64,000 nt of DNA, from assembly GCA_947447265.1 (NCBI GenBank), contig CANFKC010000003.1:1-64000 (forward strand). Reading direction: 5' to 3'. Below are positions 8,645 to 15,851 of this stretch, piece after piece. Position 1 is the stretch's first letter. Each line of letters begins with the position of its first letter. A program made the translations under genes and the position numbers. Source of the stretch: Chitinophagaceae bacterium (lineage in GTDB: Bacteria; Bacteroidota; Bacteroidia; Chitinophagales; Chitinophagaceae). The notes beneath the pieces were generated by a model. That model was not told the DNA's origin, did no database searches, and saw only the letters and a list, made by a program, of their open reading frames with translations.

Positions 8645-8962
8645 CTATTTTTTATAGTTCTTCATAATAGTTTCCAGTTTGTTGAAACGGTCTTCCCACA
8701 TGGCGCGGAATGGTTCGATAAAATCGGCAACTTCTTTCATTTTTGTTGCGTTTAGTTGGTAGTAAACTTCCCTGCCCGTTTGCTCTTGTTTCAGTAGCTC
8801 GCATTCGGTGAGTATTTGCAGGTGTTTTGAAACGGTTGGTCGCGCTGTGTCAAAGTTTGCAGCAATTGCCCCTGCCGTCATTGATTGTGAAGCCACTAAC
8901 AACAATATGGCCCGCCTTGTAGGGTCAGCTATTGCCTGGAAAACATCTCGTCTTAAATTCAT
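8645..8962 (-). CDS. ArsR-family winged-helix transcriptional regulator
   Basis: The 105-residue protein is a typical ArsR fold: [13 protein letters not shown] opens the wHTH, the recognition region is [20 protein letters not shown], and the wing is [12 protein letters not shown]. The metal-binding cysteine motif of arsenic or cadmium sensors (CVC in the recognition helix) is missing, so it probably responds to something other than thiophilic metals. It is the first gene of the AHSA1, DoxX, YdeI and DUF4256 run. Two similar inverted repeats flank the -7 element of its promoter, which points to autoregulation of the whole unit. Confidence 0.92.
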   Translation of the reverse strand: MNLRRDVFQAIADPTRRAILLLVASQSMTAGAIAANFDTARPTVSKHLQILTECELLKQEQTGREVYYQLNATKMKEVADFIEPFRAMWEDRFNKLETIMKNYKK

Positions 8963-8964
8963 TA

Positions 8965-9012
8965 TGTAGCTATTTGGCTACAAATATAAGTGTAGTCATT
9001 TAACTACGCAAA
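8965..9012 (-). promoter_or_regulatory. arsR promoter with two operator-like inverted repeats
   Basis: On the minus strand a -33 TTTG (9012-9009), a 20-bp spacer and a -7 box TATATTTG (8988-8981) give a textbook Bacteroidota promoter. An inverted repeat GTAGT-N6-ACTAC (8992-9007) lies within the spacer. A second, TGTAGC-N6-GCTACA (8965-8982), covers the expected transcription start and ends 3 bp before the ATG at 8962. The centres are 26 bp apart. Repression by the ArsR product is the simple reading. Confidence 0.7.
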
Positions 9013-9113
9013 TATTTTTTGACGAACAGGTTTGAAGTATAGCTAATGCTGTAACTCCAACGAACCATTTGCAATGTATATTTGTATACAACCAGCAAAC
9101 GCGAAATTCACCT

Positions 9114-9713
9114 ATGAAAATAATACTCGCCGGACTCGACCCAGCTCTTATAAACGCATGGCAGGAATGCTTTAATGGCGTGCCCGACGTCTCGATAGCC
9201 AATGGAGACATTACACTATTAGAGTGCGATGCCATTGTAAGCCCCGCCAATTCATTTGGTTTTATGGATGGCGGCCTTGACTACGCCTTATCAGAAAGGT
9301 TTGGGTGGGATCTTGAAAAAAAGTTGCAGCAGAAGATAAAGGCGTTGCCTGAAGGAGAGCTATTGGTTGGGCAGGCCATGCTATTACCAACAAGCGATAG
9401 TAAAATACCCTTCCTTATTTCAGCGCCCACTATGCGCATACCGACCAACTTCAATATTGATACTTCGGTTAACGCATACCTGGCCATGAAGGCAATACTT
9501 ATAAAAGCGAAAAACGAACCGTTAATAAATACTGTAGCCATTCCCGGCTTGTGCACCGGTGTGGGCCGTATGCCTGCAACAATAGCTGCCAAACAAATGC
9601 TACAGGCTTATAGAGAAATAATACTGGATGAGCACATGGATTTTGCAACATTTGGCGAAGCCCAGAAATACCACTGGAACCTGAACCAAACAGGAATGAT
9701 ATGGACGCATTAA
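9114..9713 (+). CDS. Macrodomain protein (ADP-ribose-binding)
   Basis: The chosen ATG at 9114 gives 199 residues. An in-frame ATG at 9069 would add 15 residues unlike family members. The macrodomain signature is clear: VSIANGDITLLECDAIVSPA, followed by NSFGFMDGGLDYALSERFG, and later the phosphate loop VAIPGLCTGVGRMP. Macrodomains bind ADP-ribose and some hydrolyse ADP-ribosyl bonds or ADP-ribose-1''-phosphate. The asparagine-glycine-rich elements suggest that binding is intact. It faces the HipT gene tail to tail (6 bp apart) and lies close to the NAD/ADP-ribose operon, so it may process products of that operon although it is transcribed separately. Confidence 0.85.
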   Translation: MKIILAGLDPALINAWQECFNGVPDVSIANGDITLLECDAIVSPANSFGFMDGGLDYALSERFGWDLEKKLQQKIKALPEGELLVGQAMLLPTSDSKIPFLISAPTMRIPTNFNIDTSVNAYLAMKAILIKAKNEPLINTVAIPGLCTGVGRMPATIAAKQMLQAYREIILDEHMDFATFGEAQKYHWNLNQTGMIWTH

Positions 9714-9719
9714 AATGTG

Positions 9720-10709
9720 CTATGCAGATATTGGTTGTATGCGCGCAATTTTATCAATAAAGTTTACGCAATATAATTTCTTAACGGGCTCTGACAAAAA
9801 GGACTTTTCAATAAGAGCGAATACATTATTTTCGTTAGTGCAGAAAAAATCTAAAATTCGTTCCGCCCGTTTTTCCATAATGCCTAGTCGCCGTGATAAT
9901 TCCATAAAGTCAGGTCGGCCATAGTGACCATAAGTTTGGTAATAATCAGAGTCAATGTCTCCAGGGTAGAGGTCTAGTGCGGTATCAGCTTCATGTGGTG
10001 TATGTATTACTGTGCTAATAAGATCATACGCAGGTGTCAGACTATATTCACCATTATCGTCTCTTATAAGCGAGAAATTTTTCAGGTGGGCATCTCCATT
10101 CGAAATCACATAGTTGAATACAACCAGTTGAAAGAATTTTTCAAGGGCTGGCATGGCTGCGGCAACATAGCGTCTTATAAGGATACCAATCTCTTCATAC
10201 GTGCCGCTGTATTTGAACGCTTCGCCATGCGAATATTGGGTACGGTTCGTGAGTTGTGCAAAATCTTCCTGTAAATATTTTGTTCCATCATGCTTTACAT
10301 CAAAGCGCCTTGTAAAATACGCTGGTTGCTTATCGTTGAAGAATAGAAGGCCATTCATTGCTGTATCTATCTTAAACACCTGTTTTGCAATTTGCATGGT
10401 CAAGTGTTCGTTTTCCGGAACTTCTTCAACATGCAAAAGATGTCGCGCCGGGGGAATTGGTTTCAGCAAATACTGTCCAGCCTTTTCTGTAAGTACCAAT
10501 TGCTTTTCTTCAAGATGAAGCGAGTACTTCAGTTGCACTCCTGATATAGATAGCTGTTTAGAATACTGTTGGAAGGCACCTAAGTTATTTGCAGCAGGTG
10601 CCCCAAAACCTAGTTCAGAACCTACTTTTACTTTATCAAATAGTACCCGCCTGCAGCTTAAACAATAGCTATCTTTTGTTTCAGTATAACAACCCAGACA
10701 CTTCATCAT
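9720..10709 (-). CDS. hipT: HipT-like serine/threonine kinase toxin (HipA C-terminal core)
   Basis: The protein has 329 residues, close to the 335 of the studied HipT. An N-terminal zinc-ribbon-like pair (C4xxC7 and C16xxC19) is followed by the Gly-rich segment SISGVQLK at 54-61, where S54 and S56 match the two autophosphorylated serines of HipT-type kinases. Other core points are K83 in YLLKP (ATP contact), the catalytic loop NGDAHLKN with D206 and N211, and the metal-binding D229 in AYDLIS. HipA family kinases phosphorylate aminoacyl-tRNA synthetases (GltX for HipA, TrpS for HipT of enteropathogenic E. coli) and so trigger growth arrest. The target here is unknown. It overlaps the HipS-like gene by 29 bp. 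Confidence 0.87.
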   Translation of the reverse strand: MMKCLGCYTETKDSYCLSCRRVLFDKVKVGSELGFGAPAANNLGAFQQYSKQLSISGVQLKYSLHLEEKQLVLTEKAGQYLLKPIPPARHLLHVEEVPENEHLTMQIAKQVFKIDTAMNGLLFFNDKQPAYFTRRFDVKHDGTKYLQEDFAQLTNRTQYSHGEAFKYSGTYEEIGILIRRYVAAAMPALEKFFQLVVFNYVISNGDAHLKNFSLIRDDNGEYSLTPAYDLISTVIHTPHEADTALDLYPGDIDSDYYQTYGHYGRPDFMELSRRLGIMEKRAERILDFFCTNENNVFALIEKSFLSEPVKKLYCVNFIDKIARIQPISA

Positions 10710-11025
10710 TTTCAGGTTTTATAGTTATTGCACCAATAGTATCGTGATGTGCCGTTAGCAACAGTCGCGTAAAATCGTCTGCTTCATCAATTTTATACAA
10801 GCGGCATTGAATATCTTTATTCACACCCTCGGATAGCAAGCCATAAAAAAATGGAAACATTTTTTCGGACTGGTACTGCTTTTGAGTTTTGAGTAAAGAG
10901 AGGCTGACCGGTGGCTGCGATTTGTCGTTAAAATATTGGGTGTTGTAAGTAAAAAGAAATGCGCCTGCATCATCTTTTTCAATAGTGCCCGCCAGTATAT
11001 GGTTATTGAAGACTAATCCTTTCAT
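10681..11025 (-). CDS. hipS: HipS-like antitoxin (HipA N-terminal subdomain as a separate protein)
   Basis: The 114-residue protein matches only the N-terminal subdomain of HipA, with the signature MFPFFYGLLSEGVNKDIQ at about 56-73. In HipBST systems this part is encoded as a separate protein, HipS, and acts as the antitoxin that blocks the kinase HipT. Here it sits between the hipB- and hipT-like genes, overlapping the first by 4 bp and the second by 29 bp, which gives coupled translation and the canonical order B-S-T. A frameshifted two-part HipA could look alike. The matching lengths and tidy overlaps favour a real tripartite system. Confidence 0.82.
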   Translation of the reverse strand: MKGLVFNNHILAGTIEKDDAGAFLFTYNTQYFNDKSQPPVSLSLLKTQKQYQSEKMFPFFYGLLSEGVNKDIQCRLYKIDEADDFTRLLLTAHHDTIGAITIKPENDEVSGLLY

Positions 11026-11234
11026 CCTTCAACTGATTTTACATGGACCGAAATTTTTAAACCAAGAATTTCAAATATTTTCTGAAGTGTGTCTAATGAC
11101 GCATTACTCTTGCCTTGTTCCAGCAGGTAAATGGTTTTAGAAGAGATACCCGCCATTTCAGCCAGATCTTCCTGATTGAGTGACAGAACGCTCCTTCTCA
11201 TTTGTATAATATCTCCTATTTCTTCCTTACTCAT
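11022..11234 (-). CDS. hipB: HipB-like XRE-family DNA-binding protein
   Basis: From the ATG at 11234 the product has 70 residues and starts MSKEEIGDIIQMRR. A longer frame from 11300 would read through the operator region and adds a sequence unlike HTH proteins, so I reject it. The HTH core is LSLNQEDLAEMAGISSKTIY followed by LLEQGKSNASLDTLQKIFE, and the C-terminal strand ISVHVK is typical of HipB, where it builds the dimer sheet. HipB represses its own operon and binds the kinase complex. The start codon lies within one of two matching palindromes. Confidence 0.87.
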   Translation of the reverse strand: MSKEEIGDIIQMRRSVLSLNQEDLAEMAGISSKTIYLLEQGKSNASLDTLQKIFEILGLKISVHVKSVEG

Positions 11235-11314
11235 CAGAAATATATTGCTGATTTTACACAAAAATACTGAAAAATTAAAAATTAAATGCCAATTCAGCAA
11301 TATATTGCTGAATT
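11233..11314 (-). promoter_or_regulatory. hipB operators and -7 box
   Basis: A perfect 24-bp palindrome (11291-11314) and a second 20-bp copy with one mismatched pair (11233-11252) share the core ATATATTGCTGA. Between them lies TATTTTTG (11266-11259, minus strand), which fits the -7 consensus TAnnTTTG. The first palindrome overlaps the last codons of the upstream Prs-like gene and the second contains the hipB start codon. Binding of HipB at both would bracket the promoter. Confidence 0.75.
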
Positions 11315-12155
11315 ACACTAAATATTTCCCCATCTCGAAACAGCTTACTCCTTCAATTGAACGATAGGAATCGGTTGTATAAATGGTGTCTACTTCATTA
11401 ATGCTGATGCCGCGGCTAAAAATACCGTGGCTTACAACAAGTACCACCTTGTCTGCGCCTAATTGCCTGAGCATTGCGGCATTACCGGCAAAGGTGCCAC
11501 CGCCGTCGCATATGTCATCAATTATAAAACAGGTTTGGCCATTAAGATCGGTAGTGGCGGTTTTAAAATGACTTAATGCCCCGGTTTTAAGGTCGCGCAC
11601 TTTAGAGCATTCTATAACAGTTTCAATGCCCAGGTATTGCGATAGCTTGTGTATTTTTTTAAGCGCACCACCATCGGGGGCAACAAGACAATATTTTTTA
11701 GGTGCATGTTTACCCATGTAGTCGGCAATAGCATCTTTTACAAAGTCGTGGTTACTTATAGGGTACGACCTTTCAATAAGGGCAGTAGTAACTTCAGAGT
11801 GCTGATCAAATACTAGTACCTTTTTAAAACAAGCGGCGTTAATAATGCCGGCAATTACCCTGAGCGAAAAAGGCTCACCATCCTGCATAACCCTATCCAT
11901 ACGGCCACCCATAAGATAGCTGATGTGCAATTCCACTTGGTCAAAGCCTTCGTAATTCAATACGTTTTTTGCGAGCAACACCAGCAACAGATCGTTACTG
12001 CTCACAATGCGGCTGAGTATACGCACGCGCGAACTTTTGCCAACACTGCCGAGGCTGGCCATATCCATTTTAATGTGTGGTTGTCCATCAGGAAACACCA
12101 TTGCCTCGAATTTAATATTAGACTGCGCCGGGTAAATGAAATTTAGTGTTATCAT
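11313..12155 (-). CDS. Prs-like pyrophosphokinase (PRPP synthetase or ADP-ribose pyrophosphokinase)
   Basis: The protein has 280 residues, shorter than housekeeping Prs (about 310). It keeps FPDG (21-24), H119 in FDQHS, and an active-site loop IIDDICDGGGTF (211-222). In typical Prs the 5-phosphate loop reads DTAGT or DTGGT; here it is DGGGT. The substrate loop GGRMDRVMQDGEPFSL also differs from the housekeeping PYARQDRK form. Such divergent Prs proteins occur with NadV in phages and plasmids. They may make PRPP for nicotinamide salvage or, like the NARP1 enzyme Adps, make ADP-ribose pyrophosphate from ADP-ribose. It is the last gene of the NAD operon and overlaps the phosphatase gene by 4 bp. 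Confidence 0.8.
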   Translation of the reverse strand: MITLNFIYPAQSNIKFEAMVFPDGQPHIKMDMASLGSVGKSSRVRILSRIVSSNDLLLVLLAKNVLNYEGFDQVELHISYLMGGRMDRVMQDGEPFSLRVIAGIINAACFKKVLVFDQHSEVTTALIERSYPISNHDFVKDAIADYMGKHAPKKYCLVAPDGGALKKIHKLSQYLGIETVIECSKVRDLKTGALSHFKTATTDLNGQTCFIIDDICDGGGTFAGNAAMLRQLGADKVVLVVSHGIFSRGISINEVDTIYTTDSYRSIEGVSCFEMGKYLV

Positions 12156-12886
12156 ATTTTTCTGCCTTTATGTTGAGGGTATAATTGTTGTACTATTTCA
12201 CTCTGCCAGAACTGCCTGGTATCAATATTCATAGCGGTCAGCTTGCCATGGAAGGCGGCTCCGGTATCAATATTAAAAACATTGCCACCCTGCATAGGTA
12301 CATCAATATCGTAATACAGGGTAGGGGTGTGGCCAATAAATATTTCGTGGAAGAGCAATAATCTTTTCGGAAAAAGTTTAGAGTCCGTTGGAATGCGCGG
12401 GTCGAGGCAACGCGCTGTTTCCCATAGGGTACGATCCCAAGAGTAGTTGCTGGAATAAGGTTCTTTTTCCGGCCCGTGCATCGATGAAAAACCAGCGTGT
12501 ATAAATAAGCGGTTATACTCATCTACATGATAGTTCATTAACCGGTTAAAGAATTGCAGGTGCTCCAGTTTCCGTTCCGCTGTATATTTTTTGTAGCTCT
12601 CGACCGTAGCCGCTCCACCATGGAAAAGCCAGACCTGATCAGCATTTTTGCCGGCCAGCCAGTCTTCGCACCACGCATCATGGTTACCCCTTATGAACAG
12701 GCAATGGTAACTGTTTTCAAGCTCCATCAGGTAATCAATCACCTGTGCACTTTCAGGCCATCCATCTACATAATCGCCAAGAAATATAAGGCGGTCGTCT
12801 GGCTGCAATTCAAGCGTCGCAATTAATTGCTGCAGCGCTTTTAGTGCACCATGTATATCGCCGATTACAAAAGTTCTTACGCTCAT
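12152..12886 (-). CDS. PPP-family metallophosphoesterase
   Basis: The 244-residue protein carries all the PPP-family metal motifs in order: GDIHG (8-12), GDYVDGW (37-43), GNHD (about 66-69), a later HAG and GHT. PPP enzymes use two metal ions and include protein phosphatases and ApaH-type dinucleoside tetraphosphatases. The compact form without a regulatory tail is like the small bacterial Ser/Thr phosphatases. It lies inside the NAD/ADP-ribose operon with 4-bp overlaps on both sides. A substrate such as ADP-ribose-1''-phosphate or the cyclic phosphate made by KptA would fit the context, but that is inference. Confidence 0.85.
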   Translation of the reverse strand: MSVRTFVIGDIHGALKALQQLIATLELQPDDRLIFLGDYVDGWPESAQVIDYLMELENSYHCLFIRGNHDAWCEDWLAGKNADQVWLFHGGAATVESYKKYTAERKLEHLQFFNRLMNYHVDEYNRLFIHAGFSSMHGPEKEPYSSNYSWDRTLWETARCLDPRIPTDSKLFPKRLLLFHEIFIGHTPTLYYDIDVPMQGGNVFNIDTGAAFHGKLTAMNIDTRQFWQSEIVQQLYPQHKGRKI

Positions 12887-13854
12887 AAATTCACCTGCTT
12901 GTGCATCCTGTCTGCCAGTTCTTCAATTTCAGTTCGTTTGGCCAATAGCGCTAACCACTCCGCTGGTATGGTTTCCGCACCATATAACAAACCCGCTAAG
13001 CCACCTGTAACCGCCCCGGTAGTGTCAGTATCGTTGCCCAGGTTAACCGCTTTAAGCACTGCTTCGCTAAAATTATTGGTCTGCAATATACACCACAAGC
13101 TGGCCTCAAGCGTATCAATTACATAGCCAGCTGAATTAACTTCATCAATTTCCAGGTCTATAAGAGGGTTTATATCATAATTACCCACCTTTAACCCCAA
13201 AACCCTGTGAAACTTATTCAGCTCTTCTTCGCTACAAACGTAGTTATCTTTTAAATAGCTCAACACTGTTTGCTGCATTTGTTTATAGGCAGCTACCTTA
13301 TCAACACCAGCAAGTAATAACCGTGCATATTCCAGGTAAATGAAACATGCAATTACAGAGCGGATATGCCGGTGGGTAAGCGACGATACTTCCCGCGTAT
13401 AAGAAAAGCGCTGTTCAATGGGTTTGTCTTTAATATAAAAGAGTAAGGGCAAGATGCGCATGAGCGATCCATTACCATTACTGTATTCGTCGGTGCCACC
13501 AGCCAATACCGGCTCAACGCCAATGGCGAGTTGCTGTATAGCAACGGATGTTGCAATACCAATGTCAAATACGTAACCACGGGCAGTATAAAAACCATGT
13601 TCTTTCCAGTTTACGAAATAGCCTGCAAGAGTTTTAATATCGTATGGCTTGCATAACATTTCCGCCAGGCAAAGGGTAAGCGATGTGTCGTCCGACCAGG
13701 TGCCAGCCAACTGGTTGTGCGATCCCTTTTCGCGCATACCCGTAACCGGGTTGTCATCACGCATGCCGCGCGAAACAAATTCAACCGGCACACCTAGTGC
13801 ATCGCCGGTGGCTACACCCAATAGAGCATCCTTAACGAAGTTCCTGTTTTTCAT
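12883..13854 (-). CDS. ADP-ribosylglycohydrolase (DraG/ARH family)
   Basis: The chosen ATG at 13854 overlaps the KptA stop by 4 bp and gives 323 residues. A longer frame to 13932 adds residues unlike the family. Signature motifs are DALLGVATGDALGVPVEF at the N-terminus, GTWSDDTSLTLCLAEML with the metal-binding SDDT, and the C-terminal AVNLGNDTDTTGAVTGGLAG where the paired aspartates bind the second metal. These enzymes hydrolyse ADP-ribose from modified proteins or nucleic acid and release ADP-ribose. All metal ligands appear intact, so activity is likely. The natural target is unknown. Confidence 0.92.
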   Translation of the reverse strand: MKNRNFVKDALLGVATGDALGVPVEFVSRGMRDDNPVTGMREKGSHNQLAGTWSDDTSLTLCLAEMLCKPYDIKTLAGYFVNWKEHGFYTARGYVFDIGIATSVAIQQLAIGVEPVLAGGTDEYSNGNGSLMRILPLLFYIKDKPIEQRFSYTREVSSLTHRHIRSVIACFIYLEYARLLLAGVDKVAAYKQMQQTVLSYLKDNYVCSEEELNKFHRVLGLKVGNYDINPLIDLEIDEVNSAGYVIDTLEASLWCILQTNNFSEAVLKAVNLGNDTDTTGAVTGGLAGLLYGAETIPAEWLALLAKRTEIEELADRMHKQVNL

Positions 13855-14402
13855 GATTTGGGAAAGTTGATGAAGTGTGCAGGTACATTGTCGGTAAGCC
13901 ACACACCGTTTTCTGATTGATAAAATAAACACCCGTCTCTAAACATTTCACCACTGTTTACAGTAAGTATAACCGGCTTGCCGCGCCGCATGCCTACTTT
14001 TTCCGCAGTAGGTATATCCGCGCTGAGGTGCACATGTTGTCTGCTCATTTTTTGCAGCCCACCAGCTGCTATTGCTTCCAGCGCTGCGATAACGGTACCA
14101 TGGTATAGCACATCCGGAGGTTGCCTCGCTTCAAAATTCAGGTTAACGCTAACAGAATGGCCCTGGTGTGCACGAATCAGGCTGTGGTCATCATTGTATG
14201 CGAAACGTTGCTTGTTGTTTGTGGCAACAATTTCTTCCAGTTCGTCGGTTGTAACCAACGTGTCTTTTGCCTCCAGTTTCAGCAATAATTCTGTTACTGG
14301 CACCCAGCCATTTTCGTCCAGCGTTATGCCTATAGTTTCAGGGCTATGCCTCAGCACGAGGCTGAGTAATTTGCTTACGTGATTTTTATCTTTTTCCGTC
14401 AT
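13851..14402 (-). CDS. kptA: RNA 2'-phosphotransferase KptA/Tpt1
   Basis: From the ATG at 14402 the product has 183 residues, normal for KptA. Key points are VSKLLSLVLRHSPETIGITL, the wHTH-like GWVPVTELLLK, the NAD-site segment SLIRAHQGHSV, and LYHGT opening the ART-fold lobe. KptA/Tpt1 removes an internal 2'-phosphate from RNA using NAD, which yields nicotinamide and ADP-ribose 1'',2''-cyclic phosphate. Some bacterial members also ADP-ribosylate RNA or DNA 5'-phosphate ends. Bacteria lack the classical tRNA-splicing substrate, so a role in RNA repair or reversing modification is likely. It lies 31 bp after the PARG-like gene. Confidence 0.92.
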   Translation of the reverse strand: MTEKDKNHVSKLLSLVLRHSPETIGITLDENGWVPVTELLLKLEAKDTLVTTDELEEIVATNNKQRFAYNDDHSLIRAHQGHSVSVNLNFEARQPPDVLYHGTVIAALEAIAAGGLQKMSRQHVHLSADIPTAEKVGMRRGKPVILTVNSGEMFRDGCLFYQSENGVWLTDNVPAHFINFPKS

Positions 14403-14433
14403 TACATTTAGTTTTATTTGCCAGCACAAGCTT

Positions 14434-15273
14434 TCATTTTAGAGCTTCAGTGAAGGCTGCAATATTTTTACCGTCTTTACTCCTGTCATAAACAGCAAAG
14501 AATACCCTGTCAAAACAATGTGCATATTTACCATCACCAGTAAGAAAATATGCAAACCAGCGCGCAATATCTTCCGGATTATTCTGGAACACCCCGCAGC
14601 CCCATGCCCCTAAAAGCAGATGCCTGATATCATAGTGTACAAACAGCGCCAGCATCTTGTCCATTCTTTGCAGGGTAGTTGCTTCCACATCTGCAATCTC
14701 TTCGGGATTGTTCGTTTTCATTGCCCCTATATTAGTTGCAGGGCTGGTAATAATATGCAACTGGTAGGGCTCGCGTAATAGTTCTCCCTCATCATCTCTG
14801 AATACTACCACACCCGGACTGTATATCATGTGGTCAGAATACAGGTAAGTTTTTCTGCCCCGGTTATAGTCATACAACTCATGGTTTTTGAGTTGCGTAT
14901 CATATAAAGTTGATGATACCGCCAGGCTTTCTTCCTGCGCTTGTGCGCCATTCAAAAAACCACCACCGGGGTTTTTGGCTGAGGCAAAGTTGAGGCATCC
15001 AATTTCATGGCCGTCGGCTATCAGTTTTGCTGCACCTTGTAACACTGTTGTATGCTCTACTGTTATAATAGTATTGCAATGGAGCGTGGTTATTTTGCGG
15101 GCTGCACTTTGCATTACCGTATAAAATTCATTTTCGCTAAACAGTTTTGACCCATTGGCTGAGTCGGCAATTTTTTGCCTGATATCTATATACCTGCCAT
15201 TGAAGGTATAGTTGCCGCTTTCAATTATTTCTAGTGTTTCCTGTGCCTTTTGCACACGGGTCGATCTTTGCAT
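14434..15273 (-). CDS. Bacterial PARG-like protein (TIGR02452 family)
   Basis: The 279-residue protein matches the microbial poly(ADP-ribose) glycohydrolase family. The hallmark GGG-x(6-8)-QEE is present as GGGFLNGAQAQEE at 103-115, with the catalytic glutamate in the QEE triplet. Upstream is the macrodomain strand IGCLNFASAKNP and later the phosphate loop LGAWGCGVFQNNP (221-233). Members remove ADP-ribose units by an exo action. It lies 32 bp after the NADAR gene and adds a further hydrolase fold to this operon beside ARH and NADAR. Catalytic residues look intact. Confidence 0.92.
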   Translation of the reverse strand: MQRSTRVQKAQETLEIIESGNYTFNGRYIDIRQKIADSANGSKLFSENEFYTVMQSAARKITTLHCNTIITVEHTTVLQGAAKLIADGHEIGCLNFASAKNPGGGFLNGAQAQEESLAVSSTLYDTQLKNHELYDYNRGRKTYLYSDHMIYSPGVVVFRDDEGELLREPYQLHIITSPATNIGAMKTNNPEEIADVEATTLQRMDKMLALFVHYDIRHLLLGAWGCGVFQNNPEDIARWFAYFLTGDGKYAHCFDRVFFAVYDRSKDGKNIAAFTEALK

Positions 15274-15305
15274 TTCTTTAAAATTTCAGAACGGAAAGGT
15301 GATGC

Positions 15306-15851
15306 CTACTGTAACCGGTCTCTTACCTGCATTAATGCATATCCCAGTAAGTTCTCACCTTTCCATTGTTCAGGGTTAATAATATTTTTATCGTCTTCGG
15401 CCATGCCAATTCCCCATATGGCATCAACCGGGCTGGCTTCAACAAGTATGCTGTTGCCGGTACTTAACAGAAATTTTTTCAGCGCTTCGTTTTGCGAAAA
15501 CTTGTGCAGATTCCCACTTACCACAATCTCGAATTTTACAGCATCCCACGCAGCGGCATCAAAACCTTTTATCTGTCTGCCCAGTTGCTTTACTTCTTTC
15601 GGATTTGAGGCAGCCACTATTTGTGCAGCTATAATATTGTCGTCAAACAGTTCTGCTTTTTTGCACATCATCCAATGCTCTGCAGTATTGTAAACAACAC
15701 CATTCACTTCAAAAGGCGACAGCCACCATTGGCTGAAGCAACTCTTAGTAATGCTGCCATCTTTTGCAGGTTGGTGTCCCCAGAAGTAAGTATACGTTAG
15801 GGTTTCGCCGGCAGCATATTTATCAATAAGCCAGTTGTTACTGTAACTCAT
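15306..15851 (-). CDS. NADAR family protein (YbiA/RibX-like)
   Basis: The protein has 181 residues. NADAR hallmarks are YTYFWGHQ, the SQWWLSPFEVNGVVYNTAEH segment, WMMCKKAELF, and the C-terminal DAIWGIGM and LLGYALMQVRDRL. The family includes N-glycosidases acting on riboflavin precursors and, as shown for some members, enzymes that remove ADP-ribose from guanine bases in DNA, opposing DarT-like toxins. In this operon full of ADP-ribose genes the second role is the likelier one. It overlaps the preceding small gene by 4 bp (ATGA), so translation is coupled. Confidence 0.92.
   Translation of the reverse strand: MSYSNNWLIDKYAAGETLTYTYFWGHQPAKDGSITKSCFSQWWLSPFEVNGVVYNTAEHWMMCKKAELFDDNIIAAQIVAASNPKEVKQLGRQIKGFDAAAWDAVKFEIVVSGNLHKFSQNEALKKFLLSTGNSILVEASPVDAIWGIGMAEDDKNIINPEQWKGENLLGYALMQVRDRLQ

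Noticed and set aside
11235-11300. N-terminal extension of the HipB-like protein to an ATG at 11300
   Set aside because: It would be translated from the promoter and operator region, and the added residues are unlike XRE proteins.
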